64,000 nt of DNA from Acidovorax sp. KKS102 (GCF_000302535.1 NC_018708.1:1674001-1738000); one strand, 5' to 3'. Shown: positions 1-9,454, counted from the first letter of the stretch. Notes: generated by a model not told the origin, from the sequence alone. Numbers and translations are program-made.

Positions 1-1394
1 GCCGCACCAGCACCTACGTGCTGACCATGCTCACGCTGGCCGTGGTGGCTGCCCTGCAGGGCATGTACGCCAGCAGCGGTAACACCTTCTATGGTTTTGG
101 CAACATGGTGGTGAGCGACGCCATGGGCAACTGGCTCAAGTGCTTTGCCACCGTGGCCATGATGGTCACCCTGGTGTACGGCCGCCCTTACGCTGCGGAC
201 CGCGACATGCTGCGTGGGGGTGAACTGTTCACGCTGTCCATGTTCGCCTTGCTCGGCATGTTCATCATGATCTCGGGCAACAACTTCCTGGTGATCTACC
301 TGGGCCTTGAGCTGCTGACACTGTCGAGCTATGCCTTGGTGGCATTGCGCCGTGACAACGCCACGGCCACGGAAGCAGCCATGAAGTATTTTGTGCTGGG
401 CGCCATGGCCAGTGGCTTCCTGCTCTATGGCTTATCCATGGTGTACGGTGCCACGGGCTCGCTGGACATCGGCCAGGTGTTCAAGGCAGTCAACTCCGGT
501 CAGATCAAGCACCAGGTGCTGGTGTTCGGTCTGGTGTTTGTGGTGGCCGGTCTGGCGTTCAAGCTGGGCGTGGTGCCCTTCCACATGTGGATTCCCGATG
601 TGTACCAGGGCGCGCCCACGGCCGTGACGCTGATGATTGGCGGCGCGCCCAAGCTGGCTGCCTTTGCCATCACCATCCGTTTGCTGGTGGATGGCCTGCT
701 GCCCCTGGCCATCGACTGGCAGCAGATGCTGGCTGTGCTGGCGATTGGTTCGTTGCTGGTGGGGAACCTGGCAGCCATTGCGCAGACCAACCTCAAGCGC
801 ATGCTGGCGTACTCCACCATCTCCCAGATGGGCTTTGTGCTGCTGGGCCTGATGTCTGGGGTCATCAACGGCAATGTGGACGCCACAGCGGTGGAGAACG
901 CCTACAGTGCCTCGATGTTCTACGTCATCACGTATGTGCTGACCACGCTCGCAGCGTTTGGCGTGATTCTGCTGCTGGCCCGCGAAGGTTTCGAGAGCGA
1001 AGAAATCTCCGATTTCGCAGGCCTCAACCAGCGGAGTCCCCTGTACGCTGGTGTGATGGCAGTCTGCCTTTTCTCCATGGCGGGTATTCCTCCCTTGGTG
1101 GGCTTCTACGCGAAGTTGGCGGTTCTGCAGGCCCTGGTGGCCTCGGGTCAGACAATTTACATGGCGATGGCCGTGTTCGCCGTGATCATGTCGCTGATCG
1201 GTGCCTTCTACTACCTGCGTGTAGTGAAGGTGATGTATTTCGATGCACCGCTCACAGCGACCAATGTGTCTGCCCCGGTGGATGTGCGCGTGGTGCTGAC
1301 CATCAACGGCGCTCTGGTGCTGGTGCTGGGCTTGCTGCCAGGTGGCTTGATGGCCCTGTGTGCAGACGCCGTGGTGCGCGCACTGGCGACCTGA
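1..1394 (+). CDS. nuoN: NADH-quinone oxidoreductase subunit N, 5' end missing
   Basis: NuoN is a membrane subunit of respiratory complex I. It is one of three antiporter-like proton-pumping subunits in the cytoplasmic membrane. The frame is open from the first complete codon (base 3), so the true start lies upstream of the window; about 463 residues are visible of a family norm near 490. The protein is almost entirely hydrophobic, with many transmembrane helices. The conserved stretch [20 protein letters not shown] (codons around base 568-627) and a following helix with [16 protein letters not shown] are typical of the proton-conducting Proton_antipo_M domain. nuoN is normally the last gene of the nuo operon, and DUF2818 follows here as expected in Burkholderiales. 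No unusual residues were noticed. Confidence 0.96.
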   Translation, partial: RTSTYVLTMLTLAVVAALQGMYASSGNTFYGFGNMVVSDAMGNWLKCFATVAMMVTLVYGRPYAADRDMLRGGELFTLSMFALLGMFIMISGNNFLVIYLGLELLTLSSYALVALRRDNATATEAAMKYFVLGAMASGFLLYGLSMVYGATGSLDIGQVFKAVNSGQIKHQVLVFGLVFVVAGLAFKLGVVPFHMWIPDVYQGAPTAVTLMIGGAPKLAAFAITIRLLVDGLLPLAIDWQQMLAVLAIGSLLVGNLAAIAQTNLKRMLAYSTISQMGFVLLGLMSGVINGNVDATAVENAYSASMFYVITYVLTTLAAFGVILLLAREGFESEEISDFAGLNQRSPLYAGVMAVCLFSMAGIPPLVGFYAKLAVLQALVASGQTIYMAMAVFAVIMSLIGAFYYLRVVKVMYFDAPLTATNVSAPVDVRVVLTINGALVLVLGLLPGGLMALCADAVVRALAT

Positions 1395-1467
1395 TCGGGA
1401 GAGCAGGCGCCCGCACTGCGCGGGCAACTGTTCATCCGTCGAACCTCTCTCCTCGATCAGTTTTTCT

Positions 1468-1773
1468 GTGTCACTCACCGGATCGGTCTGGCTCGTGATT
1501 GTGGCGGCGTTGATCGCCGCCAACCTGCCGTTCATCAACCAGCGGTGGTTGGTGGTGGGGCCTGCAGCGGCTCACGGCAAGCCCTTGGTCGGACGGTTGG
1601 CTGAACTGATCCTGTTGTATTTTTTGGTGGGCGGTCTGGCCTTGCTGCTGGAGCGGCGTGCAGGCCAGATTGCACCCCAGGGATGGGAGTTCTACGCCAT
1701 CACCGGCACCATGTTTCTGACGCTGGCCTTTCCCGGCTTCGTCTACCGGTATCTGCTGCGTCGCCACGGGTGA
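1468..1773 (+). CDS. DUF2818 family membrane protein
   Basis: A small protein of about 101 residues with three predicted hydrophobic segments (roughly residues 5-22, 47-62 and 77-95). The family has no established function. In Burkholderiales it sits directly behind nuoN, which suggests but does not prove a link to complex I or to the nuo transcript. I chose the GTG at 1468 because family members begin with a few residues before the first helix, whereas the longer open frame back to 1360 would overlap nuoN in another phase. No strong Shine-Dalgarno sequence precedes the GTG, so the start is uncertain. The C-terminus ends in a basic cluster (YLLRRHG). Confidence 0.8.
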   Translation: MSLTGSVWLVIVAALIAANLPFINQRWLVVGPAAAHGKPLVGRLAELILLYFLVGGLALLLERRAGQIAPQGWEFYAITGTMFLTLAFPGFVYRYLLRRHG

Positions 1774-1931
1774 TGGCCCTGGCTGGATCGTGTTGAAGCG
1801 TCGGGGCTTCCGCGACCTTTGCTGTACCGGTTTCGCAGATCGCGCGCAGCACTCTTGTATGTAACCCTGCACCTTGGTGTGCCCGGTTTACTCGATCTCT
1901 TGATGGTGCGGACCGGCGTACGATGCATCTT

Positions 1932-2420
1932 ATGAAGGTACTGGATCTCCAATGTCAGCACGGCCATGTCTTTGAAGGCTGGTTTGGTTCTGAAGATGAC
2001 TTTCAGAGCCAAAAGCAGCGCGGCCTGGTGCAGTGCCCTTTGTGCGCGGACATCCGCATTGACAAGCGTCTGAGCGCGCCGCGCCTGAATCTGGGTGCCC
2101 GCGAGCCCACTGCGGCCCCAGTGACTCCTTCCGGTGCATCGTCCGTTTCACACGCTGCTTCCGATACACCGGTCGAGGGATCGACGCTCCCACCCGCGCT
2201 ACAGGCAGCCTGGCTGCAGCTGGCCCGCAAAGTCATTGCGAATACGGAGGATGTAGGCCCCCGTTTTGCCGACGAAGCCCGGCGCATGCACCACGGCGAG
2301 ATCCAGGAGCGTGCCATCCGTGGTCAGGCCACCGCGCAAGAGGCATTGCAGCTCCTGGACGAGGGCATTGCCGTCATGCCGTTGCCCCTGCCAGCGGCAG
2401 CCAAGGAAACCTTGCAGTAG
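1932..2420 (+). CDS. DUF1178 family protein
   Basis: A soluble protein of 162 residues. The N-terminus has a Cys/His arrangement typical of DUF1178: MKVLDLQCQHGHVFEGWF, then a QCPLCAD pair about 25 residues later. This resembles a small zinc ribbon, but metal binding is an inference. The middle is a low-complexity Ala/Pro/Ser linker. The C-terminal half (ARKVIANTEDVGPRFADEAR) is the helical region conserved in the family, ending with the usual acidic EGIAVMPLP segment. The ATG at 1932 is preferred over the ATG three codons upstream because family members start with MK-V/I. The gene is convergent with the ABC exporter that ends 50 bases downstream. No biochemical role is known. Confidence 0.85.
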   Translation: MKVLDLQCQHGHVFEGWFGSEDDFQSQKQRGLVQCPLCADIRIDKRLSAPRLNLGAREPTAAPVTPSGASSVSHAASDTPVEGSTLPPALQAAWLQLARKVIANTEDVGPRFADEARRMHHGEIQERAIRGQATAQEALQLLDEGIAVMPLPLPAAAKETLQ

Positions 2421-2469
2421 CCCTGTGCGGGTATTCTGGGTGTGGATGCCCTGCCGAGAGGCGCCGCGA

Positions 2470-4305
2470 TCAGCTGGTGAACTGCAGCGCCGCGAGGCGC
2501 GCATACACCCCACCTTGCGCCATCAGCGCGCTGTGGGTGCCTTGCTCTACGATCTGACCGTGGTCCAGCACCACGATGCGGTCTGCATTTTGCACGGTGG
2601 CCAGGCGATGGGCGATCACCAGAGTGGTTCTTCTGCCCGTGTGGCGCTGCATGGCTGTGTCCAGCGCTGCCTGCACCATGCGCTCGCTCTCTGCGTCCAG
2701 CGCGCTGGTGGCCTCGTCCAGCAGTAGCAACGGCGGGTTTTTGAGCATGGCGCGGGCGATGGCGATGCGCTGGCGTTGGCCGCCCGAAAGGCGCACCCCC
2801 CGCTCGCCCAGAAACGTGTGATAGCCCTCGGGCAGGGCCATGATGAAGTCATGCGCAAAGGCCGCTTTGGTGGCTGCCATGACCTCTTCGTCCGAAGCAT
2901 CCGGACGGCCATAGCGGATGTTATCCATGGCCGACGCAGAGAAGATCACGGCATCCTGGGGCACGGTGCCCGTATGGGCGCGCAGCGTGTCCAGCGTCAG
3001 GTCCCGGATGTCTACGCCATTCAGCAAGATGCGTCCCGCCGTAGCGCCTGGCTTGCCGGTTTGCCCGTTTCCATCCACGTCGTAAAAGCGCTGCAGCAAC
3101 TGAAACACCGTGGTTTTTCCGGCGCCGCTGGCACCCACCAGCGCCACCGTCTCGCCGGGCGCCAGGTTCAGTGAGAAGTTTTGCAGCGCTGGCTGGTCCG
3201 GGCGCGACGGGTAGTGAAACTGCACGTTGTCAAATTGCACCTCCAGCCCCTGATCCGAAGTGGGCAGCCGTTGGGGTGTTCCGGGGTTCGCCACGGGGGA
3301 CTGGCTGGACAGCAGCTCCATCAGGCGCTCTGTGGCGCCCGCCGCACGCAGCAGGTCCCCGTAGACCTCGCCCAGCACGGCCACGGCGCTGGCCAGCAGA
3401 ATGACATACACCACGGTCTGGCCCAGGTGGCCCGCGCTCATCTGTCCGGCCAGCACAGCCTCTGTGCCCCGGTACAGCCCCCACAGAAGCAGCGCTGCGT
3501 TCGCAATGATGATGAAAGCCACGAGCAAGGCGCGTGCCTTGGTGCGCTTGACCGCCGTGCGAAATGCGTCTTCGGTGGCCCGCGCAAACCGGGTGGCCTC
3601 GCGGGGCTCGGCGGTATAGCTCTGCACCACCGGGATGGCGTTGAGCACTTCGGCAGCGATGGCGCTGGAGTCCGCCACGCGGTCCTGGCTGTCGCGTGAC
3701 AGCCGGCGTACCTTGCGCCCAATCCACATGGTGGGCAGCACGACCAGCACCACGGCCAGCAAGACCACCGACATCACATAGGGATTCGTCCACACCAGCA
3801 TGACGAGGGCCCCCAGGCCCAGCACGGCATTGCGCAGCCCCATCGACAGCGACGAGCCGACCACGGTCTGCACCAGCGTGGTGTCTGACGTCAGCCGCGA
3901 CAGCACCTCGCCGGTCTGGGTGGTCTCAAAGAACTGGGGGCTTTGCTGCAGCACATGGCTGTAGACGGCGTTGCGCAGGTCGGCGGTGACGCGCTCCCCC
4001 AGCCAGCTCACCATATAAAAGCGCGCGGCTGAAAACCCACCCAGCGCCACAGCCACGGCAAACAGCTCTTCAAAATGTCCGCGAAGGGCCATGGCCTGAG
4101 CTCCCCGGTCACCCGTCGCGGAGACCAGGCCGCCATCGATGAGATTGCGCAACGCCATGGGAAACGCCAGGGTGGCCAATGCCGCCAGCACCAGGAACAC
4201 CAGCGACAGTGCAATACGCGCACGATACGGGCGCAAGAAGGGCAGCAGTCCCGTGAGCGAGCGAGGGGCGCCACGGGCGGGCGCGGAGGAGGGGAGAGAG
4301 GGCAT
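2470..4305 (-). CDS. ABC exporter, fused permease and ATPase (MsbA/LmrA type)
   Basis: A half-transporter of 611 residues that should act as a homodimer in the inner membrane. Residues 1-330 form the six-helix ABC_membrane domain (the coupling region has SRLTSDTTLVQ and the helix QSYTAEPREATRF). Residues 350-605 form the ATPase: Walker A GASGAGKTT, signature LSGGQRQRIAIARA, Walker B LLLLDEATSALD, and a switch His in VIAHRL. All catalytic motifs are intact. The substrate cannot be read from sequence; the family includes lipid, peptide and drug exporters. It stands alone, convergent with the DUF1178 gene and divergent from the Liv-type operon across a 378-bp gap. Calling it msbA would be over-specific. 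Confidence 0.9.
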   Translation of the reverse strand: MPSLPSSAPARGAPRSLTGLLPFLRPYRARIALSLVFLVLAALATLAFPMALRNLIDGGLVSATGDRGAQAMALRGHFEELFAVAVALGGFSAARFYMVSWLGERVTADLRNAVYSHVLQQSPQFFETTQTGEVLSRLTSDTTLVQTVVGSSLSMGLRNAVLGLGALVMLVWTNPYVMSVVLLAVVLVVLPTMWIGRKVRRLSRDSQDRVADSSAIAAEVLNAIPVVQSYTAEPREATRFARATEDAFRTAVKRTKARALLVAFIIIANAALLLWGLYRGTEAVLAGQMSAGHLGQTVVYVILLASAVAVLGEVYGDLLRAAGATERLMELLSSQSPVANPGTPQRLPTSDQGLEVQFDNVQFHYPSRPDQPALQNFSLNLAPGETVALVGASGAGKTTVFQLLQRFYDVDGNGQTGKPGATAGRILLNGVDIRDLTLDTLRAHTGTVPQDAVIFSASAMDNIRYGRPDASDEEVMAATKAAFAHDFIMALPEGYHTFLGERGVRLSGGQRQRIAIARAMLKNPPLLLLDEATSALDAESERMVQAALDTAMQRHTGRRTTLVIAHRLATVQNADRIVVLDHGQIVEQGTHSALMAQGGVYARLAALQFTS

Positions 4306-4683
4306 CGTGGCAGTGTAGGCGGCGCAGCCGGGCGCTGCAGGAGGGGCGCGGTCTAGCCTCTCTATGACTGTAGGTGGTGCCCACGGCGGTGAATGCCAAG
4401 GCCTGTCAGCAAAAAGTCAGTGAGGAGCGCGGCGCTGCGCCACCACCAGTTGCCAGCTTCTGAACCTGCCGCGGCGCCAGATTGAGCACTGGCGCGCTGC
4501 CCACGCCCGCACATCCCGGGCGCTGTGCGTCCTCAGGGCGGGTACGTAGGCATTTATACATAGGCATTAGTCCCAGTATCTACCGCAGGGTAGGGAGACA
4601 TACGATGCGTTGCGATCCAACCTCCCCGGAGACCTTGTTGCAAGGCTCCTCATTTCAGCACCCTACGGAGCGGCCAAGGCGCA
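4306..4683. other. 378-bp divergent intergenic region upstream of the Liv-type operon
   Basis: No gene is apparent. The region separates the minus-strand ABC exporter from the plus-strand importer operon, so it should hold promoters for both. It is less GC-rich at 4540-4600, where the 8-bp direct repeat annotated separately lies. A short inverted repeat, TACC-N4-GGTA, follows at about 4581-4592. The start codon at 4684 is preceded by AAGG about 6 bases upstream. Confidence 0.7.
4547..4568. promoter_or_regulatory. 8-bp direct repeat, possible activator site
   Basis: TAGGCATT occurs at 4547-4554 and again at 4561-4568, a 14-bp period, in the AT-richer part of the gap before the ABC importer operon. 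Direct repeats like this are often bound by a dimeric or multimeric activator. The regulator is unknown, and no regulator gene is adjacent. Confidence 0.4.
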
Positions 4684-5454
4684 ATGAGCGACGTCATTCT
4701 TGAAACCAACAGCCTGACCAAAGAGTTCAAGGGCTTCACCGCCGTCAGTGACGTGAACCTGGCCGTTCGGCGCGGGTCCATCCACGCGCTGATCGGCCCC
4801 AACGGTGCAGGCAAGACCACGTGCTTCAACCTGCTCACCAAGTTTCTGGAGCCGACTTCGGGTGTCATCCGCTTCAACGGGCATGACATCACGCGGGAGC
4901 AGCCCGCGCAGATCGCACGCCGCGGGGTGATCCGTTCGTTCCAGATTTCGGCGGTGTTCCCGCACCTCACACTCATCGAGAACGTGCGCCTGGGCCTGCA
5001 GCGCAAGCTGGGCACGTCGTTCCACTTCTGGCGCAGCGAGCGCACCTTGCGGCAGCTGGACGACCGCGCCATGCAACTGCTGACCGAGGTGGGGCTGGAA
5101 GACCTGGCCGATGAGGTGACCGTGAACCTGCCCTATGGCCGCAAGCGCGCACTGGAGATCGCCACCACGCTGTCGATGGAGCCCGAGCTGATGCTGCTGG
5201 ACGAGCCCACCCAGGGCATGGGCCACGAAGACGTGGACCGCGTCACGCAGCTCATCAAGAAGGTTTCTGCCGGCCGCACCATCCTGATGGTGGAGCACAA
5301 CATGAAGGTGGTCTCCACCATCGCAGACCGTATCACGGTGCTGCAGCGCGGCGCCGTGCTGGCCGAAGGGCCCTACGCAGAAGTCTCCAACAACCCCCAA
5401 GTCATGGAAGCCTACATGGGCACGACCGACGGCCAACTGCAGGGAGCGCACTGA
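4684..5454 (+). CDS. Branched-chain-type ABC importer, LivG-like ATPase
   Basis: One of two ATPases of a HAAT-family (branched-chain amino acid type) importer. At 256 residues it has the usual LivG length. Walker A is GPNGAGKTT. The signature is the LivG-type LPYGRKRALEIA instead of LSGGQ, Walker B is LMLLDEPTQGMG, and the switch His is in MVEHNMKV. It is the first gene of a five-gene operon; its stop overlaps the next start by four bases (ATGA). The order ATPase, ATPase, binding protein, permease, permease is a common betaproteobacterial arrangement. The substrate could be an amino acid, amide or aromatic/organic acid, and sequence alone does not decide. Confidence 0.9.
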   Translation: MSDVILETNSLTKEFKGFTAVSDVNLAVRRGSIHALIGPNGAGKTTCFNLLTKFLEPTSGVIRFNGHDITREQPAQIARRGVIRSFQISAVFPHLTLIENVRLGLQRKLGTSFHFWRSERTLRQLDDRAMQLLTEVGLEDLADEVTVNLPYGRKRALEIATTLSMEPELMLLDEPTQGMGHEDVDRVTQLIKKVSAGRTILMVEHNMKVVSTIADRITVLQRGAVLAEGPYAEVSNNPQVMEAYMGTTDGQLQGAH

Positions 5455-6167
5455 TGGCTGGCGTTCCTGCACTCGAAATCAAGAACCTCGAAGCCTGGTA
5501 CGGCGAGTCGCATGTGCTGCATGGCGTGGACATCGTCGTCCAGCCGGGCGAGGTGGTCACGCTGCTGGGCCGCAACGGCGCGGGCCGCACCACCACCATG
5601 CGCGCCATCATGGGCCTGACCGGCGCACGCAAGGGCTCGGTCAAGATCAACGGCGTGGAAACCGTGAACATGCCCACGCACCGCATTGCGCACCTGGGCG
5701 TGGGCTATTGCCCCGAAGAGCGGGGCATCTTCTCCAGCCTGTCGTGCGAAGAAAACCTGCTGCTGCCCCCCGCGCTCAAGACCAAGACCCCGGGCATGTC
5801 GGTGCAAGAGATCTACGCCATGTTCCCCAACCTGGCCGAGCGCAAGAACAGCCAGGGCACGCGCCTCTCGGGGGGCGAGCAGCAGATGCTGGCCGTGGCC
5901 CGCATCCTGCGCACTGGCGCCAATCTGCTGCTGCTCGATGAAATCTCCGAAGGCCTGGCGCCCGTCATCGTGCAGGCCCTCGCCCGCATGATCACCATGC
6001 TGCGCCAGAAGGGCTACACCGTGGTCATGGTCGAGCAGAACTTCCGCTTTGCCGCGCCGCTGGCCGACCGCTTTTACGTGATGGAGCACGGCCGCATCGT
6101 GGAGAAGTTCGGCGCCGCCGAGCTGGAGGCCAAGATGCCCGTGCTCAACGAACTGCTGGGCGTCTGA
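5454..6167 (+). CDS. Branched-chain-type ABC importer, LivF-like ATPase with Arg in Walker A
   Basis: Second ATPase of the importer, 237 residues, translationally coupled to the LivG-like gene by an ATGA overlap. The signature LSGGEQQML, Walker B LLLLDEISEGLAP and switch MVEQNFRF (Gln-Asn in place of Glu-His, usual for LivF) are present. The Walker A is GRNGAGRTT: the invariant phosphate-binding Lys is Arg45 (codon CGC at 5586). The partner LivG-like ATPase keeps its Lys. Either this site tolerates Arg, or nucleotide hydrolysis is asymmetric between the two ATPases. The reading frame and the rest of the protein look fully conserved, so this is not decay. Confidence 0.9.
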   Translation: MAGVPALEIKNLEAWYGESHVLHGVDIVVQPGEVVTLLGRNGAGRTTTMRAIMGLTGARKGSVKINGVETVNMPTHRIAHLGVGYCPEERGIFSSLSCEENLLLPPALKTKTPGMSVQEIYAMFPNLAERKNSQGTRLSGGEQQMLAVARILRTGANLLLLDEISEGLAPVIVQALARMITMLRQKGYTVVMVEQNFRFAAPLADRFYVMEHGRIVEKFGAAELEAKMPVLNELLGV

Positions 6168-6226
6168 GACACGCCCACATCCTTTCCCCACCGTTTTCTT
6201 CCACCACACCAACAGGAGACAAATCC

Positions 6227-7423
6227 ATGAAGAAACAACTCAAAGTGCTGGCACTGATGCTGGGCGTTGCAGGTCTGGCCACGTCGGCCGCGCACGCGCA
6301 GGACAAGGTCAAGATCGGTTTCATCACCGACATGTCCAGCCTGTATGCGGACGTGGAAGGCAAGAACGGTGCGGTCGCCATCCAGATGGCGATTGACGAT
6401 TTCGGAGGCAAGGTACTGGGCCAGCCGATCGAGCTGATCTCTGCGGACCACCAGAACAAGGCCGACATCGCAGCCTCCAAGGCGCGCGAATGGATCGACA
6501 CCCAGGGTGTGACGATGGTCTTCGGCGGCACCAACTCCGGTACCGCACTGGCCACGGCCAAGGTGGCAGCCGAGAAGAAGCGCGTCTACATCAACAACGG
6601 CGCTGCCACCTCGGCCCTGACCAACGAGCAGTGCTCGCCCTACACCGTGCACTATGCGTACGACACCGTGGCACTGGCCAAGGGCACGGGCTCGGCCATT
6701 GTGGACGGTGGTGGCAAGAGCTGGTACTTCCTGACGGCAGACTACGCCTTCGGCCATGCGCTCGAAGCCGACACCACCGCCGTGGTCAAGGCCAAGGGCG
6801 GCAACGTGGTGGGTGCTGTGCGCCACCCGCTGAACGCGTCGGACTTCTCGTCCTTCCTGCTGCAGGCACAGAACTCCAAGGCGCAAATCCTGGGCCTGGC
6901 CAATGCAGGTGGTGACACCATCAACTCCATCAAGGCTGCCAAAGAGTTCGGCATCGGCAAGAGCATGAAGCTCGCCGGCCTGCTGATCTTCATCTCCGAC
7001 GTGCACAGTCTGGGCCTGCGCAACACCGAAGGCCTGCAGTTCACCACCAGCTGGTACTGGGACCTGAACGACGAGACCCGCAAGTTCTCGGCCCGCTTCT
7101 TCGAGAAGACCAAGCGCATGCCGACCGAAATCCAGGCGGCTGACTACTCGGCCACCATGAACTACCTCAAGGCCGTGGAAGCCGCCAAGTCGGTGGACGC
7201 CGACAAGGTCATGACCACATGGCGCGGCATGAAGATGAACGACTTCTTCGGCTCGGGCCAGCTGCGCGCCGACGGCCGTTATGTGCACGACATGTACCTG
7301 ATGGAAGTGAAAAAGCCTGCAGAGTCCACCAAGCCCTGGGACTACTACAAGCTGATCAAGAAGCTGCCTGGTGACTCCGTGTTCACCACCAAGGCCGAGA
7401 GCAAGTGCCCGCTCTGGAAGTAA
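6227..7423 (+). CDS. Periplasmic substrate-binding protein of the Liv-type importer
   Basis: A precursor of 398 residues. It has a Sec signal peptide (MKKQLKVLALMLGVAGLATS, cleavage likely after AHA-Q near residue 25) followed by a type I periplasmic binding fold (Peripla_BP_6: KIGFITDMSSLYADVEGKNG near residue 31, GGTNSGTALA near residue 105). It should deliver substrate to the LivH/LivM permeases of the same operon. Spacing to the ATPase gene is 59 bases, with an AGGAGA Shine-Dalgarno. Three Cys residues are present (in NEQCSP, in SKCPLWK, and one near the middle), which could allow a disulphide. The ligand is not identifiable from sequence. Confidence 0.9.
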   Translation: MKKQLKVLALMLGVAGLATSAAHAQDKVKIGFITDMSSLYADVEGKNGAVAIQMAIDDFGGKVLGQPIELISADHQNKADIAASKAREWIDTQGVTMVFGGTNSGTALATAKVAAEKKRVYINNGAATSALTNEQCSPYTVHYAYDTVALAKGTGSAIVDGGGKSWYFLTADYAFGHALEADTTAVVKAKGGNVVGAVRHPLNASDFSSFLLQAQNSKAQILGLANAGGDTINSIKAAKEFGIGKSMKLAGLLIFISDVHSLGLRNTEGLQFTTSWYWDLNDETRKFSARFFEKTKRMPTEIQAADYSATMNYLKAVEAAKSVDADKVMTTWRGMKMNDFFGSGQLRADGRYVHDMYLMEVKKPAESTKPWDYYKLIKKLPGDSVFTTKAESKCPLWK

Positions 7424-7521
7424 ACCCCTGAGAGGGCTCACGCCGGCCTGGCTGTCCCTGCGGGGCGCCGGGCCCGGTGTGGTCCTCTGACCTGAACTCT
7501 CTCCACCTGCTGCTGCCTCCC

Positions 7522-8406
7522 ATGGAAATCTTTGGTGTCTCACTGCCCGGCCTGTTGAGCCAGCTCCTTCTGGGGCTGGTCAACGGATCGTTCTACGCAA
7601 TCCTCAGCCTGGGGCTGGCTGTGATCTTTGGCCTGCTCAACGTCATCAACTTTGCGCACGGCGCACTGTTCATGACCGGGGCGTTGCTGACCTGGATGGC
7701 CATGAATTACTTTGGCATCAACTACTGGTTGATGCTGGTGCTGGCACCGCTGGTGGTGGGCCTGTTCGGTGTGCTGATCGAGCGCCTGCTGCTGCGCTGG
7801 ATCTACAAGCTCGACCATCTGTACGGCCTGCTGCTCACGCTGGGCCTGACCCTGCTGATCGAAGGCGTGTTCCGCTCCATCTATGGCGTGTCGGGCCTGG
7901 GCTACGACACCCCCGAACTGCTGGAAGGCGCGACCAACCTCGGCTTCATGATCATGCCCAACTACCGCGCGTGGGTGGTCGTGGCCTCGGTGGTGGTGTG
8001 TATCGGCACCTGGTACGTGATCGAAAAAACCAAACTCGGCGCCTATCTGCGGGCCGGTACCGAAAACCCGCGCCTAGTGGAAGCCTTCGGCATCAACGTG
8101 CCGGTGATGGTGACACTGACCTACGCCTTTGGTGCTGCCCTGGCCGCCTTCGCGGGGGTGCTGGCTGCTCCCGTGTACCAGGTCACGCCGCTCATGGGGC
8201 AGAACCTCATCATCGTGGTGTTTGCCGTGGTGGTGATTGGCGGCATGGGCTCCATCATGGGCTCCATCCTCACCGGGCTGGGCCTGGGGGTCATCGAAGG
8301 CTTCACCAAGGTGTTCTACCCCGAGGCGTCTTCCACCGTGGTGTTCGTCATCATGGTCATCGTTCTCCTCATTCGCCCCGCCGGCCTGTTCGGCAAAGAA
8401 AAATAA
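7522..8406 (+). CDS. Branched-chain-type ABC importer, LivH-like permease
   Basis: Inner-membrane permease of 294 residues with about eight hydrophobic segments. LVNGSFYAILSLGLAVIFGL followed by NVINFAHGALFM is the classic LivH N-terminal signature, and the EAA-like loop is represented by AFGINVPVMVTLTYAFG. The ATG at 7522 gives the family-normal N-terminus. An upstream in-frame GTG at 7477 would add 15 unusual residues. Neither has a clear ribosome site. It follows the binding protein by 98 bases and precedes the LivM-like gene by 12 bases. Confidence 0.88.
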   Translation: MEIFGVSLPGLLSQLLLGLVNGSFYAILSLGLAVIFGLLNVINFAHGALFMTGALLTWMAMNYFGINYWLMLVLAPLVVGLFGVLIERLLLRWIYKLDHLYGLLLTLGLTLLIEGVFRSIYGVSGLGYDTPELLEGATNLGFMIMPNYRAWVVVASVVVCIGTWYVIEKTKLGAYLRAGTENPRLVEAFGINVPVMVTLTYAFGAALAAFAGVLAAPVYQVTPLMGQNLIIVVFAVVVIGGMGSIMGSILTGLGLGVIEGFTKVFYPEASSTVVFVIMVIVLLIRPAGLFGKEK

Positions 8407-8418
8407 GGGGCTGCCAGC

Positions 8419-9420
8419 ATGAATTCCAAGAACACTGCCACCATTGGTTACGGCCTGCTGTTGCTGGCCCTCATTGCCGCGCCTTTTCTAGGTGCGTATC
8501 CAGTCTTTGTGATGAAGCTCATGTGCTTTGCACTGTTTGCTTCAGCGTTCAACCTGCTGCTTGGGTACACCGGTCTGCTGTCTTTCGGCCATGCAGCCTT
8601 CCTTGGTGGCGCTGCCTACGTGGCCGGCCACGCCATCAAGGTGTGGGGCCTGACGCCTGAAGTGGGCCTGCTGCTGGGCACCGCCGGGGGCGCGCTGCTG
8701 GGCTTGCTGTTTGGCTGGCTGGCCATTCGCCGCCAGGGCATCTACTTCTCCATGATCACGCTGGCGTTGGCGCAGATGCTGTTCTTCGCCTGCCTGCAAG
8801 CCCCCTTCACGGGCGGTGAGGACGGCCTGCAAGGCGTGCCGCGCGGCAAGCTGTTTGGCGTGATCGATCTCAAGAGTGACTTGGTCATGTACTACGTGGC
8901 GCTGGTCATCGTGGTCGCTGCGTTCCTGCTGATCGTGCGCACCATCCACTCGCCGTTTGGCCAGGTGCTCAAGGGCATCAAGGAGAACGAGCCCCGCGCC
9001 ATCTCGCTGGGCTACGACACGCACCGCTTCAAGCTGCTCGCTTTTGTGCTGTCGGCCGCCCTCGCAGGTCTCGCCGGCGCGCTCAAAACGCTGGTGCTGG
9101 GCTTTGCCACGCTGTCGGACGTGCACTGGACGGCCTCGGGCCAGGTCATCTTGATGACGCTGGTGGGTGGCCTGGGCACGCTGTCGGGCCCGCTCATCGG
9201 CTCGGCTGTGGTGGTGCTGCTGGAGAACAAGATTGGCGAGTTTGGCAACCTGCTGGCCGCACTGACCAGCGTGGAATGGTTCAAGACCCTGGGCGAGTCG
9301 GTCACCATGGTCACGGGCCTGATCTTCGTGATCTGCGTGCTGGCTTTCCGCCGCGGCATCATGGGCGAGATCATCGCCTGGCTGGCACAACGCCGCGCAG
9401 GCAACTCTGCCAAGCATTGA
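8419..9420 (+). CDS. Branched-chain-type ABC importer, LivM-like permease
   Basis: Inner-membrane permease of 333 residues, partner of the LivH-like protein. Motifs include FNLLLGYTGLLSFGHAAFLG near the N-terminus and the coupling loop SPFGQVLKGIKENEPRAISL, both standard for LivM. It is the last gene of the operon and ends just before a hairpin that looks like a terminator (9430-9454). Nothing is unusual. Confidence 0.9.
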   Translation: MNSKNTATIGYGLLLLALIAAPFLGAYPVFVMKLMCFALFASAFNLLLGYTGLLSFGHAAFLGGAAYVAGHAIKVWGLTPEVGLLLGTAGGALLGLLFGWLAIRRQGIYFSMITLALAQMLFFACLQAPFTGGEDGLQGVPRGKLFGVIDLKSDLVMYYVALVIVVAAFLLIVRTIHSPFGQVLKGIKENEPRAISLGYDTHRFKLLAFVLSAALAGLAGALKTLVLGFATLSDVHWTASGQVILMTLVGGLGTLSGPLIGSAVVVLLENKIGEFGNLLAALTSVEWFKTLGESVTMVTGLIFVICVLAFRRGIMGEIIAWLAQRRAGNSAKH

Positions 9421-9429
9421 CGAAGTGAC

Positions 9430-9454
9430 ACCGCCCGATCTGGCGGTATCTTTC
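9430..9454 (+). terminator. Terminator-like hairpin after the Liv-type operon
   Basis: ACCGCC at 9430-9435 pairs with GGCGGT at 9442-9447 around a six-base loop, followed by ATCTTTCT. A second hairpin follows (AAGCCGCTGC at 9462-9471 with GCAGCGGCTT at 9485-9494). It overlaps the 3' end of the lipocalin gene on the other strand. Together they probably separate the convergent transcripts. Confidence 0.6.
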
